Made by a program: the position numbers and the translations under genes
The notes under the pieces: model-generated
Seen by the model: the letters and a program-made list of their open reading frames with translations, nothing else
Told to the model about the DNA's origin: nothing
Databases searched by the model: none
In this document: positions 1 to 8,044 of the stretch, in pieces
Layout of the letters: each line of letters opens with the position of its first letter
How positions within the stretch are numbered: position 1 is the stretch's first letter
NCBI GenBank assembly: GCA_039636775.1
Contig: CP143429.1
Coordinates: 1,860,001-1,924,000 of the forward strand
Direction: 5' to 3'
Source of the DNA: Micrococcaceae bacterium Sec5.8
GTDB taxonomy: Bacteria; Actinomycetota; Actinomycetes; Actinomycetales; Micrococcaceae
DNA: 64,000 nt

Positions 1-42
1 ACGCTGCGCGATCCAGACCACCGCGACAGCAACGAGGAGTAA
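1..42 (+). CDS. C-terminal tail of an unidentified ORF (partial)
   Basis: An open frame enters from the left edge and stops at a TAA at 40-42, with the visible tail LRDPDHRDSNEE. It lies inside the presumed Tn3-type element, just left of the res-like region, so it could be the end of a passenger or transposition gene. Thirteen residues are too few to identify it. Reality as a gene is uncertain. Confidence 0.25.
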   Translation, partial: TLRDPDHRDSNEE

Positions 43-84
43 GAAGAGCCTGAGAGGCAACGGAACACAACCGGCATTAAGGGG

Positions 85-204
85 TGTCGAAAAACGACCA
101 TCTACCGACACCCCGACACTGCCGGCGACACGCCGCGAAATCCATGTCGAAAACCCGCGCCGGAAATCAACGTCGGAAACCCTGTTGTACAGGTATTCTC
201 GACA
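85..204. other. res-like recombination region upstream of the serine recombinase
   Basis: Directly upstream of the recombinase gene are repeated TGTCG/CGACA half sites. TGTCG at 85-89 faces CGACA at 106-110. TGTCGAAAACC lies at 145-155, with a related ACGTCGGAAACC at 170-181. An imperfect TGT...CGACA pair spans 183-204 and touches the ATG at 206. Tn3-family resolvases bind three inverted-repeat subsites placed exactly here, and the same sites usually repress the resolvase promoter. The assignment as res is inferred from layout. Confidence 0.5.
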
Positions 205-205
205 C

Positions 206-796
206 ATGTTGATCGGATATGCGCGCGTCTCCACCGCAGACCAAAACCCTGACCACCAAACGGACGCCCTCGCCCGCGCCGGCGTCGACCCGGCCAACAT
301 TTACCTCGACCACGCCAGCGGCGCCAAAGCCAGCAGGCCCGAGCTCGACAAAGCCCTCGCCTCGGCCAACCGGGCCGGCGACCAGCTCGTCATCACCCGC
401 CTCGACAGACTCGGACGCTCAGTACTCCACCTCGTCACCCTCGGCGCAGCTCTCCGGGACCGTGGCGTGGGATTGCGTGTCCTCGAGCAAGGCATCGACA
501 CCACGACCGCGGAAGGGCGGGCGATGTTCGGGATGCTCTCGGTCCTCGCCGAACTCCAACGAGAACTCATCATCGCCAACACCCGCGACGGCCTCGCGGC
601 CGCCCGCGCCCGCGGACGAACCGGAGGAAGACGCCCCAAACTCACCCCCGACCAGGCCCACCACGCCCAACAGCTCTACGACGCAGGGGACCACACCGTC
701 CAGCGCATCGCCGACCTGCTTCAGGTCCCGCGCTCCACGATCTACGGCCACCTCAACAAAACAAGCATCGGGCGACGCCCCACCCCAACGCCGTGA
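206..796 (+). CDS. serine recombinase (Tn3-type resolvase/invertase)
   Basis: Small serine recombinase of 196 aa that would resolve transposon cointegrates at the adjacent res-like region. The N-terminal catalytic domain starts with GYARVSTADQ, with the nucleophile Ser at about residue 9, and carries the conserved arginine segment TRLDRLGRS at about 64-72. The helix AELQRELIIANTRDGLAAAR leads into a C-terminal helix-turn-helix (about 166-185, ending PRSTIYGHL). The length fits resolvases (180-200 aa). An upstream TTG at 185 is in frame, but the ATG at 206 gives the usual family N-terminus. A Tn3-like terminal repeat 51 bp downstream supports a transposon resolvase. The transposase must lie to the left of the window, if present. 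Confidence 0.93.
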   Translation: MLIGYARVSTADQNPDHQTDALARAGVDPANIYLDHASGAKASRPELDKALASANRAGDQLVITRLDRLGRSVLHLVTLGAALRDRGVGLRVLEQGIDTTTAEGRAMFGMLSVLAELQRELIIANTRDGLAAARARGRTGGRRPKLTPDQAHHAQQLYDAGDHTVQRIADLLQVPRSTIYGHLNKTSIGRRPTPTP

Positions 797-847
797 CCCG
801 GCGTAACAGCGGTGCCGACCAGAACCTCTACTACCTGGCCCCACCGG

Positions 848-885
848 CTTAGCGTGACTTTCCCGAGCATTGGTCCTCAAGCCCC
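848..885. mobile_element. 38-bp terminal inverted repeat of a Tn3-family element
   Basis: Read on the minus strand from 885, this 38-bp stretch begins GGGGCTTGAGG and ends AAAGTCACGCTAAG. That matches the length, the GGGG start and the TCACGNTAAG end of the classical Tn3 terminal repeat as I remember it. It is the outer end of the element that carries the recombinase. The next five bases, 886-890 (GGTAT), would be the target duplication expected for Tn3 transposition. The other end is outside the window, so this cannot be confirmed here. Confidence 0.8.
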
Positions 886-979
886 GGTATCCCATTAATC
901 CGTCGCTGTAGCAGCTTAGATTGGTGATACCAATGTCATCTCCCCAAATGACCAGAATGTTCGGCTTACCGTTTGGCAT
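886..979 (-). pseudogene. arylsulfatase N-terminal stub, cut by transposon insertion
   Basis: Starting from an ATG at 979 with an AGGAAAG ribosome binding site, the frame reads MPNGKPNILVIWGDDIG, then LSCYSDGLMGYR. This is the start of a type I sulfatase, whose metal-binding Asp pair lies in the GDDIG segment. After about 31 codons the frame runs straight into the 38-bp Tn3-type repeat, so the Cys/Ser of the sulfatase active site and everything beyond it are missing. The rest of the gene may lie beyond the far end of the transposon, left of the window. Intact sulfatases of this type are usually above 500 aa. Confidence 0.85.
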
Positions 980-1095
980 GACATTCTTTCCTGGGCCGGC
1001 TTCATTGCCCGGATGGCGCCATCTCAAGGCCACACCCCTTGTGCCCGTCATGCTGGCGGGGCCGCCGGCGGGTGGGAAGACCCCGAGTTAACTCC

Positions 1096-1341
1096 TCACA
1101 GGATCTCCCCGGGCCCCGGCGGGATGGCGTTCGGCGAAACGTTCGAGACAGGATTTGCAGGCCTACGGTTGCTAACCTTGGCGACTTCCTCGGGGATCGC
1201 GATACGAACGAGGACGAGACCAGCCGCGAAGAGGCCCGTGAAGAGGACGCCCGCGATGGCTGCCGATCGGGGGTGGTCAGGCGGCGGAACTGCGTCAGGG
1301 CCCGGGGTGGCCCGGCCACGCTTTGCCCACCCAGGGGTCAT
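1096..1341 (-). pseudogene. possible short or truncated membrane protein
   Basis: Reading from an ATG at 1341 that overlaps the 3' end of the LigD-type gene, the frame gives DHPRSAAIAGVLFTGLFAAG followed by LVLVRIAIPEEVAK. This is a convincing single transmembrane helix after a short cytoplasmic stretch. The remainder, to a stop at 1096, is low complexity and looks uncoded. I read it as the N-terminal remnant of a membrane protein gene, but it could be a chance hydrophobic frame. Confidence 0.3.
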
Positions 1342-2539
1342 AGTCAGCAATGAGCTCATCCTGAGCCGGACGATCTTTTTCGGGAACATGCTGCAGGTTC
1401 ACCCGCACCCGGTACCAGAGCGAACTCGATCCGCGCATTCCGTCAACGAGAATGTCTGCAGGGTGCAGGGCCGCGGTGACGTCCTTATGCCGGCTCTTCC
1501 ATTCCTCGAGCGCCGCCAAGGCTTCGGGCTTGGTCTTCGTGCGTGCCAGCTCAATCAGGGGCATCACCGACTGCCGCCGGCCCGAGCCGTCCCCGCCGCG
1601 CGGCGGTTTCTCGGCGGGGCCCAACTCAGCGGCCAAGGTGAGGAGTCCTTCCAAGGAACCGACGGCGTCGTCGATCCCGGCGTGCGGGTCCCCGAGCGCG
1701 GCGAAGCGCTTGGGCACGGTGAGGACCGTGAACTCTTCCGGCCGGGCGGAGCGGACTTCGCCCCAGGTGAGCGGCGTCGAGACCCGGGCGTCGGGCAGGG
1801 GCCGAATGGAATACGCCGACGCCACGGTGCGGTCCTTGGCGTTTTGGTTGAAGTCGACAAACACACTCTCGCCGCGCTCTTCCTTCCACCACCGTGCGGT
1901 GGCGAGGCCCGGCGCGCGTTTTTCGACCTCGCGGGCGAGCGCCTCGGCGGCGAGCCGCACGTCGCGGTACGACCACCGGGGTGCGATGCGCACCAGGATT
2001 TGGAGTCCCCGCGAACCGCTCGTCTTCGGCCAGCCCACCAGCCCGGCGTCGTCGAGCACCTCCCTCACGACGTAGGCGACGTCAACGATCTGCGACCAGT
2101 CAACCCCCGGCATCGGATCGAGGTCCACCCGGAGTTCGTCGGGGTGCTCAAGGTCTCCGGCACGCACGGGGTGAGGGTTGAGGTCCAGGCACCCGAGATT
2201 CACCACCCAGGCCAGGCCTGCAGCATTCCGGATGACAGCCTCTTCGGCGGATGTCCCGGACGCGTAATGCAGCGTCGTAGTGTCGATGAAGTCGGGGTGG
2301 TTTTCCGGCACCCGCTTCTGAAAAAACGGCTCGGCGCCGATTCCTTTGGGGAAGCGCTTGAGCACCATGGGCCGTCCACCGGCGCCCCGCAGTGCACCAT
2401 CAGCCACCGCGAGGTAGTAACGCACCACGTCGATCTTGGTCAGCCCCGGCCCGGGGAAAACCACCTTGTCCGGGCTCGAGATGCGAACCTCGGCGCCGTC
2501 GATGTCAAGGATCTCGGCGGGCGTCTTCGACGGATTCAT
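1295..2539 (-). CDS. LigD-type polymerase/primase-domain protein (NHEJ)
   Basis: Stand-alone polymerase domain of the bacterial end-joining ligase D family, 414 aa; such proteins extend or prime DNA ends with ribonucleotides during non-homologous end joining. The domain spans about residues 10-300. Visible are the metal-binding pair in RVDLDP (about 139-141), the SGSRG nucleotide loop (about 174-178) and the third-Asp region VFVDFNQN. No ligase or nuclease domain is fused. The residue after SGSRGL is Gln (about 180), whereas the paralogue at 41516 has His at this position (GNRGLH). The C-terminal 100 residues are a basic extension. The gene appears leaderless: TAGCGT lies six bases before the ATG. 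Confidence 0.9.
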   Translation of the reverse strand: MNPSKTPAEILDIDGAEVRISSPDKVVFPGPGLTKIDVVRYYLAVADGALRGAGGRPMVLKRFPKGIGAEPFFQKRVPENHPDFIDTTTLHYASGTSAEEAVIRNAAGLAWVVNLGCLDLNPHPVRAGDLEHPDELRVDLDPMPGVDWSQIVDVAYVVREVLDDAGLVGWPKTSGSRGLQILVRIAPRWSYRDVRLAAEALAREVEKRAPGLATARWWKEERGESVFVDFNQNAKDRTVASAYSIRPLPDARVSTPLTWGEVRSARPEEFTVLTVPKRFAALGDPHAGIDDAVGSLEGLLTLAAELGPAEKPPRGGDGSGRRQSVMPLIELARTKTKPEALAALEEWKSRHKDVTAALHPADILVDGMRGSSSLWYRVRVNLQHVPEKDRPAQDELIADYDPWVGKAWPGHPGP

Positions 2540-2545
2540 GCCGAT

Positions 2546-2551
2546 ACGCTA
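2546..2551 (-). promoter_or_regulatory. candidate -10 element, leaderless start of the LigD-type gene
   Basis: On the minus strand TAGCGT is followed by six bases and then the ATG at 2539. That is the spacing expected when transcription starts at the first base of the start codon. No ribosome binding site is visible. No clear -35 box is seen. Confidence 0.45.
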
Positions 2552-2666
2552 GCAACGATTGGATGCTCCAGCTAGGGCTGTGCTGCTGATATGTTGGGCT
2601 GTTGCCCGGCGTGGCGGTGTGGGCGAGTCAGGAAATGCGCGTAGCTTAGCGTGCCAGGGGGGTAAC

Positions 2667-3098
2667 GTGGAAAATTTTATGATTGCAGGCGGTAAGGGGA
2701 GGCTCCGCGTCGCCGGACCCGGGTTTTACCATGTGGTCTGGGCGCCCGGGTCGCACGTCGACGCCGATGACGCCGCCGAGTGCATCGAGTTATTGCATGA
2801 CCTGAGCGATGGCCGGGCGCTGCCCCTGCTGGTGGAAATCTCTGACGTGACCATGAGCGCCGGCGCAAGAAACGCCCTCGAACGCGCCCGGGCCGTCTCC
2901 GCTGTCGCCTTGCTGGGATCGACGGTGGTCGACAACGTCGCCGGGGCCGCCCTGGCGCGCCACGACTTTTGCCCGCACGCCTACTTCACCTCGCGGGCAG
3001 AGGCGTTGGAGTGGTTGGGCGGTTTTGTCGGCGCGGGCGAACACCATGTGCGCGGAGGAACGGGGACCCACTCCGCCGCCCGTTCGGTTCAGTCCTAG
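2667..3098 (+). CDS. STAS-like protein of the DUF7793 type
   Basis: Protein of 143 aa, alpha/beta and soluble. The pattern GGKGRLRVAGPGFYHVVW, then LPLLVEISDVTMSAGARNAL and TSRAEALEWL, matches small SpoIIAA/STAS-like proteins common in Arthrobacter relatives. Their role is unknown; STAS folds usually bind partner regulators. The start is the GTG at 2667 because a strong AGGGGGG stands five bases before it; an in-frame upstream extension is low complexity. It ends two bases before the end of the convergent P450 gene. Confidence 0.65.
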   Translation: MENFMIAGGKGRLRVAGPGFYHVVWAPGSHVDADDAAECIELLHDLSDGRALPLLVEISDVTMSAGARNALERARAVSAVALLGSTVVDNVAGAALARHDFCPHAYFTSRAEALEWLGGFVGAGEHHVRGGTGTHSAARSVQS

Positions 3099-3100
3099 GA

Positions 3101-4261
3101 TCAGGCCACCTGCCAACCGACCGGCAGCGCCGTCAACCCGTAGACAATGGTGCTATCCATGCGTTCCAGATCTTCTCCCGGGGAGAGTGCCAGGCCGGGC
3201 AGCCGTTGTAGGGTTTCTTCCAGCGCGGTCCGCGCTTCCAGCCGTGCCAGCGGAGCGCCGAGGCAGAAGTGAATGCCGTGGCCGAACGCCAGATGCCGGT
3301 TCGGGTTCCGGCCGACGTCGAACGCGGCAGGTCTCGGAAATTGCCTCTCGTCGCGGTTCGCAGAGCCGATCCATGCCACGAGCGGGGCGCCGGCCGGTAT
3401 CGGAACGTCACCCAGCACGGTGTCAGCGACGGCCACCCGGTACATGGATTGGACGGGGGACCGGAAGCGGAGCACTTCTTCGATGGCCTGGGGAAGAAGA
3501 GACGGCTCCTTCACTAACCGTTCGATGGTGCCGGGCACTTCCAAGAAGCAGAGAACGGCGTTGCCGATCAGATTGGTGGTTGTCTCGTTTCCCGCGACGA
3601 GCAGCAGGCTGCAGAATCCCAGCAGTTCTTCAACGCTGAGTTTTTGCCCGTCGATCTCGGCGGAAAGCAGGTTGCTGATCAAATCATTGCCCGGGCGGCG
3701 TCGACGCTGGGTGATCAGGTCCAGGAAGTACTCCGTCATCTCACGGTTAGTCGCCTGGTGGTCCTCGTCAACCGCGCCCGTCCGGGTTTGGCTGACAATT
3801 ACGTCGGACCACAGCTTGAAGCGGTCGCGGTCCTCGGCAGGAACGCCCATCAGTTCAGAGATCACGATCACCGGCAACGGATATGCCAGTGCGTGGATCA
3901 GGTCGGCCGTTCCGAGTCCGGCGATGCCCGTCAGAAGCCCCTCCGTCAGGTGAGCAATGCGGGGCGCAAGCGCGTCCACGGCTTTGGGTGTGAATGCCTG
4001 CGTTACCAGGGAGCGCAGCTGCCGGTGGCGCGGCGGGTCGGTGGTGATGAGACTCGCTGAGAACAAGTGTCCCGACTCGGACGGATCGTCGCCGCCCATC
4101 CGCGAGGAAAACCGGGCGTGTTCGGACAAAACCCGCTGCACGTCGTCATATCCGAAGACATGCCACGTCCCGGACTGCTCGTCATAATATACGGGTGCGG
4201 ACTCCCGCATTTTCTTGTAATAGGGAAACGGGTCCAGCGGGTTCTCGGTGGCAAAGTCCAT
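3101..4261 (-). CDS. cytochrome P450
   Basis: Soluble bacterial P450 of 386 aa, a heme monooxygenase needing external ferredoxin/reductase partners, none of which is encoded nearby. Key features are the I-helix AGNETTT (about 223-229, here with Asn where many have Asp/His), the ExxR motif EVLR (262-265), and the heme loop FGHGIHFCLGAPLAR with the ligand Cys at about 333. The N-terminus has no membrane anchor and begins MDFATENPLDPFPYYKKMR, usual for class I actinobacterial P450s. AGAGAGG precedes the ATG. The substrate cannot be deduced. The neighbours are unrelated, so no pathway is suggested. Confidence 0.95.
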   Translation of the reverse strand: MDFATENPLDPFPYYKKMRESAPVYYDEQSGTWHVFGYDDVQRVLSEHARFSSRMGGDDPSESGHLFSASLITTDPPRHRQLRSLVTQAFTPKAVDALAPRIAHLTEGLLTGIAGLGTADLIHALAYPLPVIVISELMGVPAEDRDRFKLWSDVIVSQTRTGAVDEDHQATNREMTEYFLDLITQRRRRPGNDLISNLLSAEIDGQKLSVEELLGFCSLLLVAGNETTTNLIGNAVLCFLEVPGTIERLVKEPSLLPQAIEEVLRFRSPVQSMYRVAVADTVLGDVPIPAGAPLVAWIGSANRDERQFPRPAAFDVGRNPNRHLAFGHGIHFCLGAPLARLEARTALEETLQRLPGLALSPGEDLERMDSTIVYGLTALPVGWQVA

Positions 4262-4411
4262 GGCTGGCCTCTCTCTGCTCAGCCCGGCGATCTATCTGTC
4301 CTGGAGACCGTCGGGGCGTCGACTTCGTGGACCCGGAGGACCTTGATATTAGCGGACGCCGGCGCCGCAGGACAGTGGTTCACAGCGATCCGGCCCGTGA
4401 CACGCCAACTC

Positions 4412-4803
4412 CTATCCGTCGTGATGCCGACGCACCATCTCGGTGATCCAGACGGGAGCGAACGGGGATGTGCAGCCCCGGGGAGTCGGGTAGTCCTTCA
4501 AAACACCCAGGCGCTCACCGATGTCCAGTGCCCGTGCGCGGTATTCTTCGTGCTCTACCCCAATCTGGGCCAGGCAGTGGTTCATTGCCCACGGCAGGGG
4601 ATCCGGGGCGTTTTTCATGTCCGCTTCGACCGTATCGAGCAGACCTGCGAGATCAAGGCCCTTGGGGGTTCTCCGCCACGCGTTCGGTGGTCAGGGCCCA
4701 GCCGGCACTGCTCGTTAATCGCGCGTGCTTTCGGGTCCTCCAATGCGGCGAGCTCGGCTTGCGCCTGGGCAAGCGTCGTCGCGGCCCCTCTTGTTTCGGC
4801 CAC
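4412..4803 (-). pseudogene. DNA alkylation repair protein (AlkD-like), internally deleted and frameshifted
   Basis: The N-terminal frame begins MAETRGAATTLAQAQAEL, then LAALEDPKARAINE. It then jumps directly to AGWALTTERVA in another frame, skipping most of the HEAT-repeat body. A further frameshift near a run of C bases leads to PKGLDLAGLLDTVEADMKNA, and on through WAMNHCLAQIG to ITEMVRRHHDG at the normal C-terminus. AlkD-type glycosylases have about 220-240 aa; fewer than 130 codons remain. The gene is therefore a deletion-derived relic and cannot make a working enzyme. Confidence 0.8.
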
Positions 4804-4898
4804 CCCGGCCTCCTGTCCAACAGGCGTAAGTCACAGCCTAGTAGCCCGGGGACCCGGACGGTTCAGCCTGGTGATGAACAGCCGTGTCAGAATCAGGT

Positions 4899-5837
4899 AT
4901 GTCCCACCGACTGATGCTGCTCGACACCGCGTCGCTGTACTTCCGTGCCTTCTACGGCGTTCCCGATACCATTCGCCGCGCCGACGGTACACCGGTGAAC
5001 GCCGTCCGCGGTCTGCTCGACATGATTGCCCGCCTGACGACCGAGTACGACGCGACGCATCTGGTGGCGTGCTGGGATGATGACTGGCGTCCGCAGTGGC
5101 GGGTGGATCTCATTCCCGGCTACAAGGCGCACCGGGTAGCAGAGGCAGTTGCGGGAGCGCCCGACCTGGAGGTGGTACCGGACGCGCTCGAGGCGCAGCT
5201 TCCACTGATTCGCCGGGTGCTGGACCTGGCGGGCATCGCCGTCGTGGGGGCCACCGGGCACGAAGCGGATGACGTCATAGGCACCTACGCCAGCCACGCC
5301 GACCTACCCGTGGACGTCGTAACGGGGGACCGCGACCTCTTCCAAGTGGTCGACGACGCGCGCGAGGTGCGGGTCATCTACACGGCGCGCGGCATGAAGA
5401 ACCTTCAGATCCTCACGGAGGTGACCGTCGTCGGCAAGTACAGCGTATTGCCGCAGCAATACGCCGACTATGCCACCCTCCGCGGTGACGCCTCCGATGG
5501 GCTGCCCGGGGTGGCCGGCATCGGTGAGAAAACCGCGGCGTACCTGCTCGGAGAGTTCGGCACGCTCGACGGACTGCTCGCAGCCGCGGCGGAGGCGGAC
5601 AGCGGCGTATCCCGGTCGGTGCGGTCCAGACTGGCGGCGGCTACGGATTACCTCGCGGCCGCGCCCGCCGTCGTCAAAGTGGTGCGCGATCTCGAACTGC
5701 CGACACTCGAGGAGGCGGGCGCGCAGTTGCGCCCCGTCGCGGGTGACCCGCGGGCAGAACTCGAGCGTCTCGCCACCGACTGGAACCTGGGCGCCTCGGT
5801 TACGCGTCTTCTCGGAGCGCTCGACGGGCGGCGTTGA
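4899..5837 (+). CDS. 5'-3' exonuclease (FEN/PolI N-terminal-like)
   Basis: Stand-alone flap-endonuclease-type nuclease, 312 aa. It begins RLMLLDTASLYFRAFYGVP with the first metal-binding Asp. ACWDDDWRPQWR follows and then GHEADDVIGTYA with the acidic cluster. VVTGDRDLFQVV and the helix-hairpin-helix DGLPGVAGIGEKTAAYLLGE bind metal and DNA. Such proteins remove 5' flaps and RNA primers and back up the PolI domain. Two starts are possible, GTG 4884 and ATG 4899. I prefer 4899 because CAGAAT lies five bases upstream, in line with the leaderless starts seen elsewhere in the window. Confidence 0.92.
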   Translation: MSHRLMLLDTASLYFRAFYGVPDTIRRADGTPVNAVRGLLDMIARLTTEYDATHLVACWDDDWRPQWRVDLIPGYKAHRVAEAVAGAPDLEVVPDALEAQLPLIRRVLDLAGIAVVGATGHEADDVIGTYASHADLPVDVVTGDRDLFQVVDDAREVRVIYTARGMKNLQILTEVTVVGKYSVLPQQYADYATLRGDASDGLPGVAGIGEKTAAYLLGEFGTLDGLLAAAAEADSGVSRSVRSRLAAATDYLAAAPAVVKVVRDLELPTLEEAGAQLRPVAGDPRAELERLATDWNLGASVTRLLGALDGRR

Positions 5838-5873
5838 GGCGGGATCGATCGGACGGACGGCTCGTGTGCCGGT

Positions 5874-6140
5874 GTGGGCCAGGGCGCGATCGTGGCCCTT
5901 GTCGTCAATACACTGCTCAGCGCGGTCCCCAGGCAGTTGGCCGGCGGCGTCGGTGCCTGGCGTGGATTAGTGCACAACTTTTTTGGCGTCGGTGCCGCTG
6001 TGGCCAGCGCATTCGCCGTCGGCATGCTGATCGCCAGCAGCGCGGCCGCGCACCCGGAGTTTTCCGACCAGGTGCTTTCCCGAGTGAACATCAACGACGC
6101 CAACATCATGACCAGCGAACCGGACGACCCCGACGCTCTG
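5874..6140 (+). pseudogene. C-terminal fragment of a multidrug MFS transporter
   Basis: In one frame the text LLSAVPRQLAGGVGAWRGL, then HNFFGVGAAVASAFAVGMLI and FSDQVLSRVNINDANIM, resembles the late transmembrane helix and extracytoplasmic loop of DHA2-type MFS pumps. There is no start or preceding eleven helices, and the frame dissolves after about 6140. It is a gene relic sandwiched between the exonuclease and another relic. The family call rests on remembered motif similarity and is moderate. Confidence 0.45.
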
Positions 6141-6146
6141 GAACCG

Positions 6147-6424
6147 GAATGGTGGGCAAAAACATCATCTACGACTCCGGCGGCGTGAGCCTGAAGGCCC
6201 GGGACCCGATGCACCTGCTCCTGAACATGGATAGGGGCGGTGCAGCCTCCGTGCCGTCGGCCTTCACTGCACTGCCGGGCTGCACACCACCGCGAACGTT
6301 ACGGGCTTCCTGATGTGCACGGACAACATGCCCTCAGGTTCCGCGAACATACTCGGGGACGTCCTCACGGCCCGCAATGGAAGCACCATCGAGATCAGAA
6401 ATACCGACGCCGAGGGCAGGCTGC
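6147..6424 (+). pseudogene. leucyl aminopeptidase (M17) fragment
   Basis: The frame reads VGKNIIYDSGGVSLKARDPM, which is the metal-binding D-S/T-GG segment of M17 aminopeptidases. After a frameshift near 6275 it continues [32 protein letters not shown] and NTDAEGRL, the family signature. The N-terminal half and the C-terminus are missing. This covers roughly 90 codons of a 480-aa enzyme. From 6425 to 6546 I see no recognisable coding signal. Confidence 0.8.
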
Positions 6425-6582
6425 CCGTCCAGCCCAGCTGCGAACCCTCGGAAGCCGTGTCAAGACACTGGGCAGGTGGACCTCTCCGGGCCGCTGGCGC
6501 TCAACCGTCTCTGGCGCGCGCTGCCTGAGAAGACGAGAATGGGCTGGTGCGAGACCTTCGCCGGAACACCCCGACGGACCCC

Positions 6583-7857
6583 ATGAACGCCGGCGCCCGG
6601 ACCATTCAACGCATCTATCTCACGTTGACGCTGGGCAATACCCTTGCGGCGTCCTTCATTTGGGGGATCAACACCCTCTTTCTGCTCGACGCCGGTCTCA
6701 GCAACCTTGAGGCTTTTGCCGCGAACGCCTTTTTCACCGCCGGGATGGTGCTGTTTGAGGTCCCCACGGGAGTTGTCGCTGACAGTTGGGGGCGCCGCAC
6801 ATCGTTCCTGCTGGGCACCGCGACGCTCGCTCTCTCTACGTACCTTTACTACCTGCTCTGGCAGCTTTCGGCCGCGTTTTGGTGGTGGGCGCTCGTGTCG
6901 GTCCTGCTGGGTCTGGGCTTCACTTTCTTTTCCGGAGCTGTTGAGGCATGGCTCGTTGACGCGCTGCGTTTCTCGGGATACGAGGGCGACCTCGAAACCG
7001 TGCTCGGCCGCGGACTGATGGTGTCGGGCGTAGCCATGCTCACCGGCTCGGTGGCCGGAGGCGTCGTCGCGCAGGCCACCAACCTCGGCGTGCCGTTCCT
7101 CTTGCGTGTGGGGGTACTGGTGGTCATGTTCATCGTGGCGTTCAGGCTCATGCGTGACGTCGGTTTCACGCCGGAACGCTCGGCCCGTGCGCTGGAAGCG
7201 GTCCGCGCCGTGCTGTCGGCCTCCATCGAGAACGGCTTGAAAAATCCGCCGGTACGGTATGTGATGCTGGCCGCGCCGTTCACCGCCGGCGTCGGGATCT
7301 ACGTATTTTACGCCCTCCAGCCCTACCTGCTGGAGCTCTTCGGTGATCCGCACGCCTACTCCGTTGCCGGGCTGACGGCAGCCATCGTGGCCGGCGCGCA
7401 GGTGCTGGGCGGATGGCTGGCGCCGCGTGTCCGGCGTCTGGTCCGCCGACGCACGACGGTGATGCTCATGAGCAGCGTTGCCGGTTCCCTGATTCTGGTG
7501 GCCCTGGGGTCGAGCCGCGTGTTCTGGGTGGCGCTGGTTCTGTTGACGGTCTGGGCGCTGGTCTCGTCGGCAGGCACTCCCGTGCGCCAGGCCTACTTGA
7601 ATGACATGATTGCCTCCAAACAACGGGCAACAGTCCTCAGCTTCGACTCGCTCATGGGATCAAGCGGTGGAGTGGCCGTGCAACCGTTGCTCGGCCGGGC
7701 GGCAGACGTCTACGGCTACGCAGCCTCACTGGCGATTGGCGGCATCATTGAATTGATTGCGGTGCCTTTCCTGCTGGCCAGCCGCCGGCAGCGCAACCCC
7801 GCCGATCAGGCCACTGTCCCCGCCAGCAGAACGAATCCGGATACACAGCCGTCGTAG
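6583..7857 (+). CDS. MFS transporter
   Basis: Major facilitator membrane protein of 424 aa with about twelve hydrophobic helices. The loop between helices 2 and 3 reads GVVADSWGRRTSFLLG, a good match to the MFS motif A (G-X3-D-X-G-R-R). Helix 1 begins LTLTLGNTLAASFIWGINTL. The pattern resembles single-gene exporters of unknown substrate in Gram-positives. The ATG at 6583 is chosen over the GTG at 6547 because the extension overlaps the decayed region and lacks helix character. No regulator is adjacent. Confidence 0.88.
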   Translation: MNAGARTIQRIYLTLTLGNTLAASFIWGINTLFLLDAGLSNLEAFAANAFFTAGMVLFEVPTGVVADSWGRRTSFLLGTATLALSTYLYYLLWQLSAAFWWWALVSVLLGLGFTFFSGAVEAWLVDALRFSGYEGDLETVLGRGLMVSGVAMLTGSVAGGVVAQATNLGVPFLLRVGVLVVMFIVAFRLMRDVGFTPERSARALEAVRAVLSASIENGLKNPPVRYVMLAAPFTAGVGIYVFYALQPYLLELFGDPHAYSVAGLTAAIVAGAQVLGGWLAPRVRRLVRRRTTVMLMSSVAGSLILVALGSSRVFWVALVLLTVWALVSSAGTPVRQAYLNDMIASKQRATVLSFDSLMGSSGGVAVQPLLGRAADVYGYAASLAIGGIIELIAVPFLLASRRQRNPADQATVPASRTNPDTQPS

Positions 7858-8044
7858 CCGGCTCCACACGCTGCGACGCCGACGGCCGGTTCATCGACGT
7901 ATTGACTCTCCAGCCCCTGAGCCTACGATGGTGCGCATCAGCACCTGCGCCGGGTGGGCGCCGGACGGCCATATAGATGGCGGGTAGCGGCTGGGGTGGC
8001 TGCCGGAAACCCGATCAAGGCTGACCAAAAAGGGAGAAACCATC

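Noticed and set aside
419..1051. 210-aa minus-strand frame covering the sulfatase start and the recombinase gene
   Set aside because: Only the segment 886-979 encodes sulfatase. Upstream of the ATG it is noise, and below 886 it is transposon DNA antisense to the recombinase.
1013..2575. 520-aa plus-strand open frame opposite the LigD-type gene
   Set aside because: Pro/Arg/Gly-rich composition without motifs. The opposite strand has clear LigD polymerase motifs.
6460..7623. 387-aa minus-strand frame opposite the MFS gene
   Set aside because: Rich in Gln, Arg and His with no hydrophobic core. Typical mirror frame of a high-GC membrane gene.
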